From Chloroflexota bacterium (lineage in GTDB: Bacteria > Chloroflexota > Limnocylindria > Limnocylindrales > CSP1-4): a stretch of 6,767 nucleotides of DNA. A program made the position numbers and the translations under genes. Below, one piece after another: positions 1 to 5,223 of this stretch. The stretch covers positions 1 to 6,767 of the forward strand of contig JACCYW010000329.1 in assembly GCA_013696275.1 (NCBI GenBank). Direction: 5' to 3'. Each line of letters starts with the position of its first letter. Positions within the stretch are counted from its first letter, which is position 1. Below the pieces are notes generated by a model, which was not told the DNA's origin, made no database searches, and saw only the letters and a program-made list of their open reading frames with translations.

Positions 1-939
1 CGGTAGACCGGTCAAAGTGTCATAGAAAGCCTGGTGGCTCAGCCGTTCCTCGATCCGCCTTCGCTCGGTGATGTCGACGATGACGCCGCGCATCAGCTGC
101 GGCCCATCACCATCCGCTTCGATGACCACTGCCTCGTCACGAACCCAGAGTTCTCGACCCTCGCGGGTAAGCATCCGGTATTCGGCGACCTGGGAGCGCT
201 CGGATCCGTGGCGCTGGATCGACCCTTCGGCAGTCAGGGCCGGACCCAGATCCGCGGGATGGACCTGCCTAGCCCAGAGGCCTGGGTCGGCGAGCCATTC
301 CTCCGGAGTGAAACCAAGGAGCGTTTCGATCTGCGGGCTGACGTACTGCCACTGGGCGTTCTCGCCGAAGCCTGCGACGTAGACGACAGCAGGCAGCTGC
401 TCGACCAGGGTCCGATAGCGTTCCTCGGCTGACATGAGTCGCTTGGCCGCGTTACGCCGGTCGCTGATGTCACGCAGATTGGCGGTGAAGACAGGCGGAC
501 CCGGCACCACGACGCGTGTGATGGCGAGTTCGACCGGGAAGATGGTCTGGTCTCGGCGCATCGCGCTCATCTCGATGCGGTTGCCGAGGACCTGCCCTTC
601 ACCCGTAGCGAGGTAGCGAGCCATCCCCTTGCGGTGCGCTTCGCGCAGCTCAGGCGGCACGATCATCTCGACCATCGGGGCACCGATGGCCTCCTCTTTC
701 GTATAGCCGAAGGTCCTCACGGCGGCGGGATTGAAGTCAAGCACGACGCCTTCGTGATCGATCGTCACGATGCAGTCAAGGGCCGACTCCATCACGGCGG
801 CGTGCCGCGCTTCAGCAACCCCCACGGCGGCCAGGAGGGTCGCCGTGGCATCACTCTGCTCGATCACAGTGTCGCTCGGATGTGCACGACTGTTGCTGGC
901 GGCGGGCTGTGTGTTCCTTTCGGCGGACCTAACGGTCAT
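1..939 (-). CDS. PAS-PAS-GGDEF sensor protein, likely diguanylate cyclase (partial, C-terminus beyond window)
   Basis: The reverse strand encodes 313 residues in one open frame that leaves the window at base 1. A first PAS domain spans about residues 50-160 and contains FNPAAVRTFGYTKEEAIG, ending in LRDISDRR. A second PAS/PAC spans about 175-296, with YVSPQIETLLGFTPEEWL, the HPAD motif and VDITERRRIEERL. The last residues, SHQAFYDTLTGLP (301-313), are the typical opening of a GGDEF domain, so a diguanylate cyclase (GTP to cyclic di-GMP), possibly with an EAL domain behind it, should follow. No signal peptide or membrane segment is visible, so this looks like a cytoplasmic sensor. The PAS ligand cannot be read. 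The ATG at 937-939 was chosen because GGAGGTG lies just upstream; an in-frame ATG at 1029 would add 30 residues of low-complexity type. The active-site GGDEF motif is not in the window, so catalytic competence is unknown. Confidence 0.9.
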   Translation of the reverse strand, partial: MTVRSAERNTQPAASNSRAHPSDTVIEQSDATATLLAAVGVAEARHAAVMESALDCIVTIDHEGVVLDFNPAAVRTFGYTKEEAIGAPMVEMIVPPELREAHRKGMARYLATGEGQVLGNRIEMSAMRRDQTIFPVELAITRVVVPGPPVFTANLRDISDRRNAAKRLMSAEERYRTLVEQLPAVVYVAGFGENAQWQYVSPQIETLLGFTPEEWLADPGLWARQVHPADLGPALTAEGSIQRHGSERSQVAEYRMLTREGRELWVRDEAVVIEADGDGPQLMRGVIVDITERRRIEERLSHQAFYDTLTGLP

Positions 940-940
940 C

Positions 941-947
941 CACCTCC
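941..947 (-). promoter_or_regulatory. Ribosome binding site of the PAS-GGDEF gene
   Basis: GGAGGTG on the minus strand ends one base before the ATG at 939. This is a full anti-16S match but at unusually short spacing (three bases from the GGAGG core). It supports the 939 start over the in-frame ATG at 1029, which has no comparable site. Confidence 0.5.
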
Positions 948-1261
948 ACTCCCATGCTCGACCGTGTGTGTCGCGCGTGAACAGCGACGGCGCGGTTGCG
1001 ACACGAGTGTGCTGGGACCAAGTGCGCATGACCAGATGACGAAAGTCCTATTCGACCCGGGGGCTGTGTCAGCGACATCACGCTTCCGCTGCAGCGACCA
1101 CCAGCCTCTGCCCCCCTGGGCAAGGGTCCGGGCCTTCTTGCGCCCTGGTCGAACACGCACGAGCATCTGCCGTCGATAGCCAGGCAGAAGATCACGATCA
1201 GTTAACAGGACCCGCCCTCTGAGCGGACTCGTGCCGGTGCAAGTGCCGCATCCCCGCGTGG

Positions 1262-1290
1262 ATCGAGCGTACAGCAGGGGTATCGAGCGT
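1262..1290. repeat. 9-bp direct repeat ATCGAGCGT at 20-bp period
   Basis: ATCGAGCGT occurs at 1262-1270 and again, exactly, at 1282-1290. The start-to-start distance of 20 bp is close to two helical turns, which would place both copies on the same DNA face. That could be a dimeric regulator site, but no promoter is clear next to it and chance cannot be excluded. Confidence 0.4.
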
Positions 1291-1436
1291 TGAAAAGGGC
1301 GCTCGGAGGCGTCGCTGCCGGTCTCCCGGGGTCTGGCAAGCCCGCCACATGGTCGCCACCCTCGTCGCTGTCAACTGATGGTGGCTTTCGGTGGGGGTAA
1401 CCCGCCTGGAAGGGGCTCGCCCCAAGAAGCCCCGTT

Positions 1437-1459
1437 GCGCGGAGCGCGGCGCTCCGCGC
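1437..1459. repeat. Perfect 11-bp inverted repeat around a single central base
   Basis: Arms GCGCGGAGCGC (1437-1447) and GCGCTCCGCGC (1449-1459) are exact reverse complements around base 1448. As RNA it would fold to a very stable stem after opening the centre into a small loop. It lies about 105 bases downstream of tRNA-Gly in that gene's direction. There is no T-run after it on either strand, so a standard intrinsic terminator is not shown. Other small inverted repeats are close by: GGGG/CCCC at 1412-1423, CTGGG/CCCAG at 1489-1499, and AGGCG/CGCCT at 1505-1517. Confidence 0.7.
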
Positions 1460-1563
1460 GGGCCCCTGCCGGTCCTCCCGTCAGCGTCCTGGGCCCCAGA
1501 GGGCAGGCGGTACGCCTTCGGTAGAGGCGGCGGCCGGTCGCTTGAGAAGGCTTGCGAGAGGAC

Positions 1564-1639
1564 TGGAGCGGGAGACGGGATTCGAACCCGCGACATTCAG
1601 CTTGGAAGGCTGACGCTCTACCGACTGAGCTACTCCCGC
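1564..1639 (-). tRNA. tRNA-Gly (anticodon UCC), CCA encoded
   Basis: Read on the minus strand this is a 76-base cloverleaf. The acceptor stem is GCGGGAG/CTCCCGC, and the D arm is GCTC-AGTCGGTA-GAGC. The anticodon stem TCAGC/GCTGA encloses loop CTTCCAA, with anticodon TCC reading GGA (and by wobble GGG) glycine codons. The variable loop is five bases, and the T arm GCGGG-TTCGAAT-CCCGT has the invariant TTCGAAT. The discriminator is T, as usual for bacterial tRNA-Gly, and the 3' CCA is encoded at 1566-1564. All stems pair, with one G-T at the base of the T stem. It stands alone; no second tRNA is adjacent. Confidence 0.97.
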
Positions 1640-1650
1640 CGGGGAAGATC

Positions 1651-1656
1651 AGCGTA
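1651..1656 (-). promoter_or_regulatory. Possible -10 element of tRNA-Gly (TACGCT)
   Basis: On the minus strand TACGCT ends 11 bases before the tRNA 5' end, which would give a leader of about five bases. No good -35 hexamer lies at 17-18 bp. The same hexamer sits before the site-2 protease gene at 4073. Confidence 0.4.
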
Positions 1657-1711
1657 CCGCATCGCACCAACGGCTCAGCCCGAGACGCGACCTGCCGTCC
1701 GGCGTCGGCGA

Positions 1712-1717
1712 TACCAT
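1712..1717 (+). promoter_or_regulatory. Possible -10 element of the phosphodiesterase gene (TACCAT)
   Basis: TACCAT lies 37 bases upstream of the ATG at 1755, leaving room for a roughly 30-base leader that contains the GGAGG ribosome binding site at 1740-1744. The -35 region is not consensus-like, so the call rests on the -10 and its position only. Confidence 0.3.
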
Positions 1718-1754
1718 CCCGACGAGAGGACGCCCAGGCGGAGGATGGGACTGC

Positions 1755-2267
1755 ATGCGCATCGGGGTGGTCTCCGACACCCACTTGCCGAGGTTCGGTG
1801 GCCGGTTGCCGAAGGCGCTCATGGACGGCCTGCGCGAGGCGAGAGTCGAGCTCATCCTGCACGCCGGTGACCTCACCGAGTTGCTGGTGATCGATCAGCT
1901 CGAGACCATCGCTCCGGTCGAAGCCGTGACCGGTAACAACGATGGCCCGGCGGTGCGCGAGCGATATCCGCGCTCTCGACTGCTGCACCTGGGGGGTTTC
2001 CGCCTGGGGCTCGTCCACGGCGACGGCAAAGGCTCTCGCACCGTCGATCGAGCCTTGCGCACCTTCACGGAGCTTGACGCGGCCGAGATCATCTGCTTCG
2101 GGCACAGCCACATCCCTCTGCTGGAATGGCGCGGCGCCACCTTGGTCGTCAACCCCGGATCGCCCACCGACAAGCGAAGACAGCCCCGTTACTCCTACGC
2201 GACCATCGACCTGCAGCCGGGCGGTATCCAGCCGCGTCATCACTTCTTCGACGACCGTGCTGCTTGA
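1755..2267 (+). CDS. YfcE/MJ0936-family metallophosphodiesterase (calcineurin-like, subfamily 2)
   Basis: This 170-residue cytosolic enzyme carries the full metallophosphoesterase metal-binding set in order: D8-x-H10 in SDTHLP, GD (38-39) in HAGDLT, GNND (60-63, the family's GN[HN]D), HGD (88-90) and GHSH (116-119), followed by NPGSP (133-137) typical of the YfcE group. Length matches the family (about 160-185). Members hold two divalent metals, often Mn, and hydrolyse phosphodiester substrates in vitro; the physiological substrate is generally unknown and cannot be read here. The ATG at 1755 has GGAGG at 1740-1744, ten bases upstream, and the protein begins directly with the first beta strand (MRIGVVSDTH). 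It is divergent from tRNA-Gly. The next gene starts 68 bases after its stop and has its own probable promoter, so this looks monocistronic. Confidence 0.93.
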   Translation: MRIGVVSDTHLPRFGGRLPKALMDGLREARVELILHAGDLTELLVIDQLETIAPVEAVTGNNDGPAVRERYPRSRLLHLGGFRLGLVHGDGKGSRTVDRALRTFTELDAAEIICFGHSHIPLLEWRGATLVVNPGSPTDKRRQPRYSYATIDLQPGGIQPRHHFFDDRAA

Positions 2268-2293
2268 TCTTCCCTTCCCGTCACCGATAGCAT
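2264..2293 (+). promoter_or_regulatory. Probable promoter of the DUF1622-alkA operon
   Basis: A -35-like TTGATC (2264-2269), which overlaps the stop of the upstream gene, is separated by 18 bp from a -10-like TAGCAT (2288-2293). Transcription would start near base 2300, giving a leader of about 35 bases with AGGAG at 2323-2327. This is the only promoter in the window with both hexamers recognisable. Confidence 0.5.
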
Positions 2294-2316
2294 CGATGCT
2301 GCCATCGATCGATGGC
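2289..2316. repeat. Two abutting perfect palindromes over the promoter start
   Basis: AGCATCGATGCT (2289-2300) and GCCATCGATCGATGGC (2301-2316) are each exactly self-complementary and directly adjoin. They cover the last five bases of the -10 and the predicted transcription start, which is where repressor operators commonly lie. In RNA the second palindrome would sit at the 5' end of the leader as a stem of up to about six pairs. ATCGAT-type words are common in this DNA, so part of the symmetry may be compositional. Confidence 0.65.
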
Positions 2317-2322
2317 CGGATC

Positions 2323-2327
2323 AGGAG
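2323..2327 (+). promoter_or_regulatory. Ribosome binding site deciding the DUF1622 start
   Basis: AGGAG sits eight bases before the ATG at 2336. An in-frame ATG at 2312 would place this site inside the coding region and would itself overlap the palindrome, so 2336 is preferred. Confidence 0.7.
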
Positions 2328-2335
2328 CGACCTTC

Positions 2336-2701
2336 ATGGAGATGCGCGCGGTCTTCGAGATCCTGGGGCTGGTCATCGACGCTTTGGGGGTCGCGGTCAT
2401 CGTCGTCGGCGGGGTGCTCGCCGCCTACGTGGCCGCGCGAACGCTGTCGGGTACTTCTGGTACCGCCGCCTACGAGGCTCTCCGACGGGGAGTAGGTCGT
2501 GCCATCCTGCTGGGCTTGGAGATCCTGGTGGCGGCCGACATCATCCGCACCGTCGCGGTCGAGCCGACCGTCGAGAGCCTCAGCGTGCTCGGATTACTGG
2601 TCCTCATCAGGACGTTCCTTAGCTTCTCTCTGGAAGTCGAGCTGCATGGCTCTTTGCCCTGGCGTCGAGGCAGCCGGGAGGCGAGCGAGCGCATCCCGTG
2701 A
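2336..2701 (+). CDS. DUF1622 family membrane protein
   Basis: The 121-residue product matches the DUF1622 pattern: a hydrophobic N-terminal helix (about 7-34), then YEALRRGVGR (46-55) leading into a second helix with LEILVAADIIRTV (61-73), then a third helix (about 80-98) ending in RTFLSFSLEVELHG (92-105). Family members are small inner-membrane proteins of about 110-130 residues with no established function, so none is assigned. Three membrane segments and a positively charged tail (WRRGSREASER) are visible. The start at 2336 is set by AGGAG at 2323-2327. The stop TGA shares its last base with the ATG of the glycosylase gene (TGATG), so the two are almost certainly one operon with coupled translation. 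I know of no functional link between this family and DNA repair. Confidence 0.9.
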   Translation: MEMRAVFEILGLVIDALGVAVIVVGGVLAAYVAARTLSGTSGTAAYEALRRGVGRAILLGLEILVAADIIRTVAVEPTVESLSVLGLLVLIRTFLSFSLEVELHGSLPWRRGSREASERIP

Positions 2702-3576
2702 TGGTGGTGGTCGACCTTGAGCCGCCGCTCGACTTGCCGGGCTCGCTCGCCTCGCTCGGTCGATGGGGTGACGATGGCATCGACCGATGGGATGGCGTCC
2801 GACTGCTCCGGACGGCACGCGACGGGTCGCGCGCTGTGCCCTTCCTTGCGCGGCCCACCGGCTCGATCGACTCGCCCGGACTGGCGGTCGCCGCTGAGGT
2901 GCCGGACCTGCCCTCTGCCACGGCGATGGTGGCGACCATGTTCGCGCCAGCAACGCCCGTCGCCATGGAGTCGTTGGCCCGTCGCGACGCCGTCATGGCG
3001 ACCCTCATCGCCGACCATCCGGGGATCAGGCCGGTCATCCATCCGGATCCGCTGACCGCGCTGGTCCGCTCCATCAGCGCCCAGCAGATCAACCTGACGT
3101 TCGCGGCCCGCCTTCGCGGGCGGCTCGTTCAGGCGTTCGGCACCAGCCACGTCATCGCAGGCGAGACGGTCGGCTCGCTGGACGCCGAACTCGTTGCGGC
3201 GGCCGCCCCGGAGGAGTTGCGGGAGCTCCAGTTCACGACGAGCAAGGCACGCAGCATGATCGCGGTGGCTCGCGCGACGCTGGACGGACAGCTTGGTATG
3301 GCAGAGCTCGCGGCTATGTCGGATGAAGCCGTCGGCGACCGACTCCGTGCCCTGCCCGGTATAGGGCCGTGGACCGTCGACTGGTTCCTGGCCCGTACCC
3401 TGGCTCGACCGCGGGTGGCTGCCGGAGACCTGGGCGTGCGCAAGGCCGTTGGTCGGATCTACCTGGCCGGGCGACTGCCCTCGGAGGCAGAGGTTCGTGC
3501 CCTGACCGCACACTGGGGCGAAGCGGCCGGCATCGCGCAGCAACTCATCCTCCATGACCTGGCCGTTCGCGGCTGA
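2701..3576 (+). CDS. alkA: DNA-3-methyladenine glycosylase II, AlkA-type HhH-GPD protein
   Basis: The 291-residue protein has an HhH-GPD DNA glycosylase domain from about residue 105 to the end. HPDPLTALVRSISAQQI (114-130) is the family's conserved helix entry. The helix-hairpin-helix LPGIGPWT (218-225) is followed by AAGDLGVRKAV (240-250), where Asp243 aligns with the catalytic aspartate of AlkA. Residues 1-85 form a smaller N-terminal domain in the place of the AlkA N-domain; its sequence is divergent. AlkA enzymes cut the N-glycosidic bond of 3-methyladenine and other alkylated bases, leaving an abasic site for base-excision repair. No iron-sulfur cluster cysteines are present, which argues against the Nth/MutY branch. 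The start is ambiguous between GTG 2698 and ATG 2701; ATG is preferred, overlapping the upstream stop by one base. No good ribosome binding site is seen, as expected for translational coupling. The gene ends 13 bp from the convergent rpiB. Confidence 0.9.
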   Translation: MVVVDLEPPLDLPGSLASLGRWGDDGIDRWDGVRLLRTARDGSRAVPFLARPTGSIDSPGLAVAAEVPDLPSATAMVATMFAPATPVAMESLARRDAVMATLIADHPGIRPVIHPDPLTALVRSISAQQINLTFAARLRGRLVQAFGTSHVIAGETVGSLDAELVAAAAPEELRELQFTTSKARSMIAVARATLDGQLGMAELAAMSDEAVGDRLRALPGIGPWTVDWFLARTLARPRVAAGDLGVRKAVGRIYLAGRLPSEAEVRALTAHWGEAAGIAQQLILHDLAVRG

Positions 3577-3587
3577 GTGTGGCTCAG
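3573..3587. terminator. Weak hairpin between convergent alkA and rpiB
   Basis: CTGAG (3573-3577) and CTCAG (3583-3587) form a 5-bp stem with a TGTGG loop that includes the alkA stop codon. It is symmetric, so it could act on both converging transcripts. There is no T-run and the stem is short, so terminator function is only a possibility. Confidence 0.2.
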
Positions 3588-3589
3588 TG

Positions 3590-4033
3590 CTAGAAGGACT
3601 CCTCCAACTGGCTGATCTTGGCTACCCGCCGGGCGTGCCGTCCACCTTCGAACTGGCCGGCCATGAACGCGGCGACGCACGCCAGCGCTACTTCCTGGCC
3701 GATGATCCGGCTACCCATGGAGAGGACGTTGGCATCGTTGTGTTCGCGGCCAAGGCGGGCCGTCACTGGGTCGGCCGCTTCCACACATCGGATGCCACGG
3801 ATCTTGTTGGCCACGATCTGTTCGCCCGTGCCACTGCCGCCCAGCACGATGCCCAGCCGGCAGTCCCCGCCAGCGACCGCCCGGGCCGCCGGGGCGATGA
3901 CATCGGGGTAATCCACGGCTGCGCTGGAATCGGTGCCGAAGTCGACCGGCTCATGGCCAGCATCTTCCAGCCACTCGATGATGGGCCCCTTCAAGGGGAA
4001 CCCGGCATGATCGGCGGCTAGGGCGACGCGCAC
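3590..4033 (-). CDS. rpiB: Ribose-5-phosphate isomerase B (RpiB/LacAB family)
   Basis: The 147-residue cytosolic enzyme interconverts ribose 5-phosphate and ribulose 5-phosphate in the non-oxidative pentose phosphate pathway. Visible motifs are AADHAGF (6-12), DYPD (41-44), GGSGTGEQIVANKI (65-78) and REHNDANVLSMGSR (96-109), all standard for RpiB. The catalytic Cys of E. coli-type RpiB is replaced by Ser67, with Glu71 four residues on. This is the mycobacterial-type arrangement, in which the Glu serves as base. I take the GTG at 4031-4033 as start: it puts the first beta strand at the N-terminus, gives the family's usual length, and follows a TACGTT hexamer by seven bases. A frame open up to an ATG at 4141 would add 36 charged residues and run into the divergent protease gene. 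LacA/LacB-like isomerases share the fold, but the motif set favours RpiB. Confidence 0.93.
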   Translation of the reverse strand: MRVALAADHAGFPLKGPIIEWLEDAGHEPVDFGTDSSAAVDYPDVIAPAARAVAGGDCRLGIVLGGSGTGEQIVANKIRGIRCVEAADPVTARLGREHNDANVLSMGSRIIGQEVALACVAAFMAGQFEGGRHARRVAKISQLEESF

Positions 4034-4040
4034 GCCGGTC

Positions 4041-4046
4041 AACGTA
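4041..4046 (-). promoter_or_regulatory. -10-like TACGTT directly before rpiB (leaderless)
   Basis: On the minus strand TACGTT ends seven bases before the GTG start at 4033, so transcription would begin at or next to the start codon. No ribosome binding site is present in between. No clear -35 is seen. Confidence 0.45.
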
Positions 4047-4072
4047 GCACGTGCGCTGCGGCCAGAGTTCGC

Positions 4073-4078
4073 TACGCT
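4073..4078 (+). promoter_or_regulatory. -10-like TACGCT directly before the site-2 protease gene (leaderless)
   Basis: TACGCT is followed by six bases and then the ATG at 4085, which predicts an mRNA starting at the A of the ATG. No purine-rich ribosome binding site precedes this start. The divergent rpiB element is only 26 bp away, so the two promoters would share or compete for the same upstream DNA. Confidence 0.5.
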
Positions 4079-4084
4079 GCGCCG

Positions 4085-5200
4085 ATGCTGACGAACTCGG
4101 TCCGCCTCTTCCGCATCGCCGGCATCGACGTCGGCATCCACTACAGCTGGCTGGTCATCTTCCTGCTGGTCGCCTGGTCGCTGGCGGTCAACCTGCTGCC
4201 CCGGCTGTTGCCGGGTATCGCGAGCGGGGAGGCTTGGGTCCTGGGCATCATCGGCTCGCTGCTTCTGTTCGCGTCGGTGCTACTGCACGAGCTTGCCCAC
4301 TCCTTCATGGCCAAGGCACGCGGCCTGGACGCTCGCTCCATCACGCTCTTCATCTTCGGTGGCGTCTCCAACCTGGGCGGTGAGGCGAAGCAGCCATCGA
4401 CCGAGTTCCTGGTCGCCATCGTCGGGCCCCTGGCCAGCTTCGTCATCGCTGCCTTGTCGTTCGGCGTGTCCATCTCCGTGCCGGATGCGCGGGTCGAGGC
4501 GCTCTTCGGCTACCTCGCCTTCATCAACGTAGCGCTGGGCGTCTTCAATCTCATCCCCGGTTTTCCCTTGGATGGCGGTCGCGTCCTGCGGTCCATCGTC
4601 TGGTCCGTCACACGCGACCTTCGACGGGCGACCGACCTGGCCGCCAACGTCGGCAAGCTGGTGGCTTATGTGATGCTCCTGGTCGGCGTCCTGCGGCTGC
4701 TCGATGGCCAGTTGATCGAGGGGGCCTGGATCGCCATCATCGGCTGGTTCCTGCATGGGGCAGCTTCGTCCACGCAGGCGCAGGTGGTCCTGGAGTCACG
4801 GCTGCGGCGGGTCCGAGTGGGAGATGTCCTCAAGCCCGATACGACCACGGTGCCGCCCGGCCTTCCGCTGGGTCAGCTCATCGATGAGGTCCTCCTGCCG
4901 GCCAACCGTCGGGCCGTCCCGGTCGCCGTCGATGGGCGGCTGGTGGGCATCGTCACCATCAGCGATCTGGTCGGCATCCCGGTCGAGGCGCGCCAGACAT
5001 CGCGCGTGTCCGACGTGATGGGCGGTCGCGATGGCGTCGTCACCGCCGGCCCGCGCGATACCGTGGCGTTCGCCATCGAGTTGCTGGCGAAGCACGACTT
5101 CGAGCAGTTGCCGGTGGTCGAGGGTGAGCGCCTGGTGGGCGTCATCACCCGCGCCGACGTGATGCGCCAACTCCAGCTGAGGGAAGCCCTGGACGTGTAG
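4085..5200 (+). CDS. Site-2 protease family (M50) zinc metalloprotease with two CBS domains
   Basis: This 371-residue membrane protein has hydrophobic segments near 20-43, 51-75, 107-131, 138-160, 190-206 and 212-227. The zinc motif HELAH (68-72) lies in the second segment; the third ligand is Asp163 in NLIPGFPLDGGRV (155-167), the signature of site-2 proteases. GPLAS (114-118) is also conserved. Two CBS domains follow in the cytosolic tail, about 246-300 (VGDVLK to ITISDLVGIP) and 306-365 (VSDVMG to VITRADVMRQL). CBS pairs usually bind adenine nucleotides and may gate activity. Family members cut transmembrane substrates such as anti-sigma factors; the substrate here is unknown and no sigma/anti-sigma pair is in the window. 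The layout resembles Rip3-like and SpoIVFB-like proteases. The start has no ribosome binding site but a TACGCT six bases upstream. The gene converges on the LOG gene with a 23-bp gap. Confidence 0.95.
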   Translation: MLTNSVRLFRIAGIDVGIHYSWLVIFLLVAWSLAVNLLPRLLPGIASGEAWVLGIIGSLLLFASVLLHELAHSFMAKARGLDARSITLFIFGGVSNLGGEAKQPSTEFLVAIVGPLASFVIAALSFGVSISVPDARVEALFGYLAFINVALGVFNLIPGFPLDGGRVLRSIVWSVTRDLRRATDLAANVGKLVAYVMLLVGVLRLLDGQLIEGAWIAIIGWFLHGAASSTQAQVVLESRLRRVRVGDVLKPDTTTVPPGLPLGQLIDEVLLPANRRAVPVAVDGRLVGIVTISDLVGIPVEARQTSRVSDVMGGRDGVVTAGPRDTVAFAIELLAKHDFEQLPVVEGERLVGVITRADVMRQLQLREALDV

Positions 5201-5223
5201 CGGGGTCGCGCCGGCTGAGCCGC

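Larger units (their letters stand above)
940..1563. other. Intergenic region without a protein gene
   Basis: About 620 bases lie between the start of the PAS-GGDEF gene and the 3' end of tRNA-Gly. The open frames here have no recognisable motifs and look like chance high-GC frames. The part next to the PAS gene (940-1197) should hold its promoter, but I see no convincing -35/-10 pair there. The middle holds a 9-bp direct repeat (1262-1290). From 1412 to 1517 lies a run of GC-rich inverted repeats that could be a terminator or processing structure for the tRNA transcript, or an unrecognised structured RNA. Confidence 0.6.

Noticed and set aside
634..1179. 181-codon plus-strand open frame
   Set aside because: It is antisense to the PAS-GGDEF gene and then runs into the spacer; it has no recognisable motif, while the opposite strand encodes clear PAS domains.
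1233..1249. Stretch resembling part of a cobalamin riboswitch (GCCGGTGCAAGTGCCGC)
   Set aside because: The following conserved CCCGCCACTGT-type box is missing and no transport or cobalamin gene follows on that strand; the match is too short to support.
1198..1596. 132-codon minus-strand open frame beside the tRNA
   Set aside because: Its first codons lie inside tRNA-Gly and the rest is low-information arginine/proline-rich sequence typical of chance frames in GC-rich DNA.
1371..2243. 290-codon minus-strand open frame
   Set aside because: It reads through tRNA-Gly and antisense to the phosphodiesterase, whose metal motifs are unmistakable. The stretch over the tRNA gives the familiar spurious peptide of mis-called tRNA frames.
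2470..3555. 361-codon minus-strand open frame, longer than the gene opposite
   Set aside because: It is a shadow of alkA and the end of DUF1622; it is rich in Arg, His and Gly without domain motifs, whereas the plus strand shows a complete HhH-GPD domain.
4034..4141. N-terminal extension of rpiB to the ATG at 4141
   Set aside because: It would add 36 charged residues before the first beta strand and overlap the start of the divergent protease gene; the GTG at 4033 fits family length and the promoter.
5212..5222. CGGC-TGA-GCCG hairpin between the convergent protease and LOG genes
   Set aside because: A 4-bp stem without a T-run is expected by chance in this composition; it does not support a terminator call.
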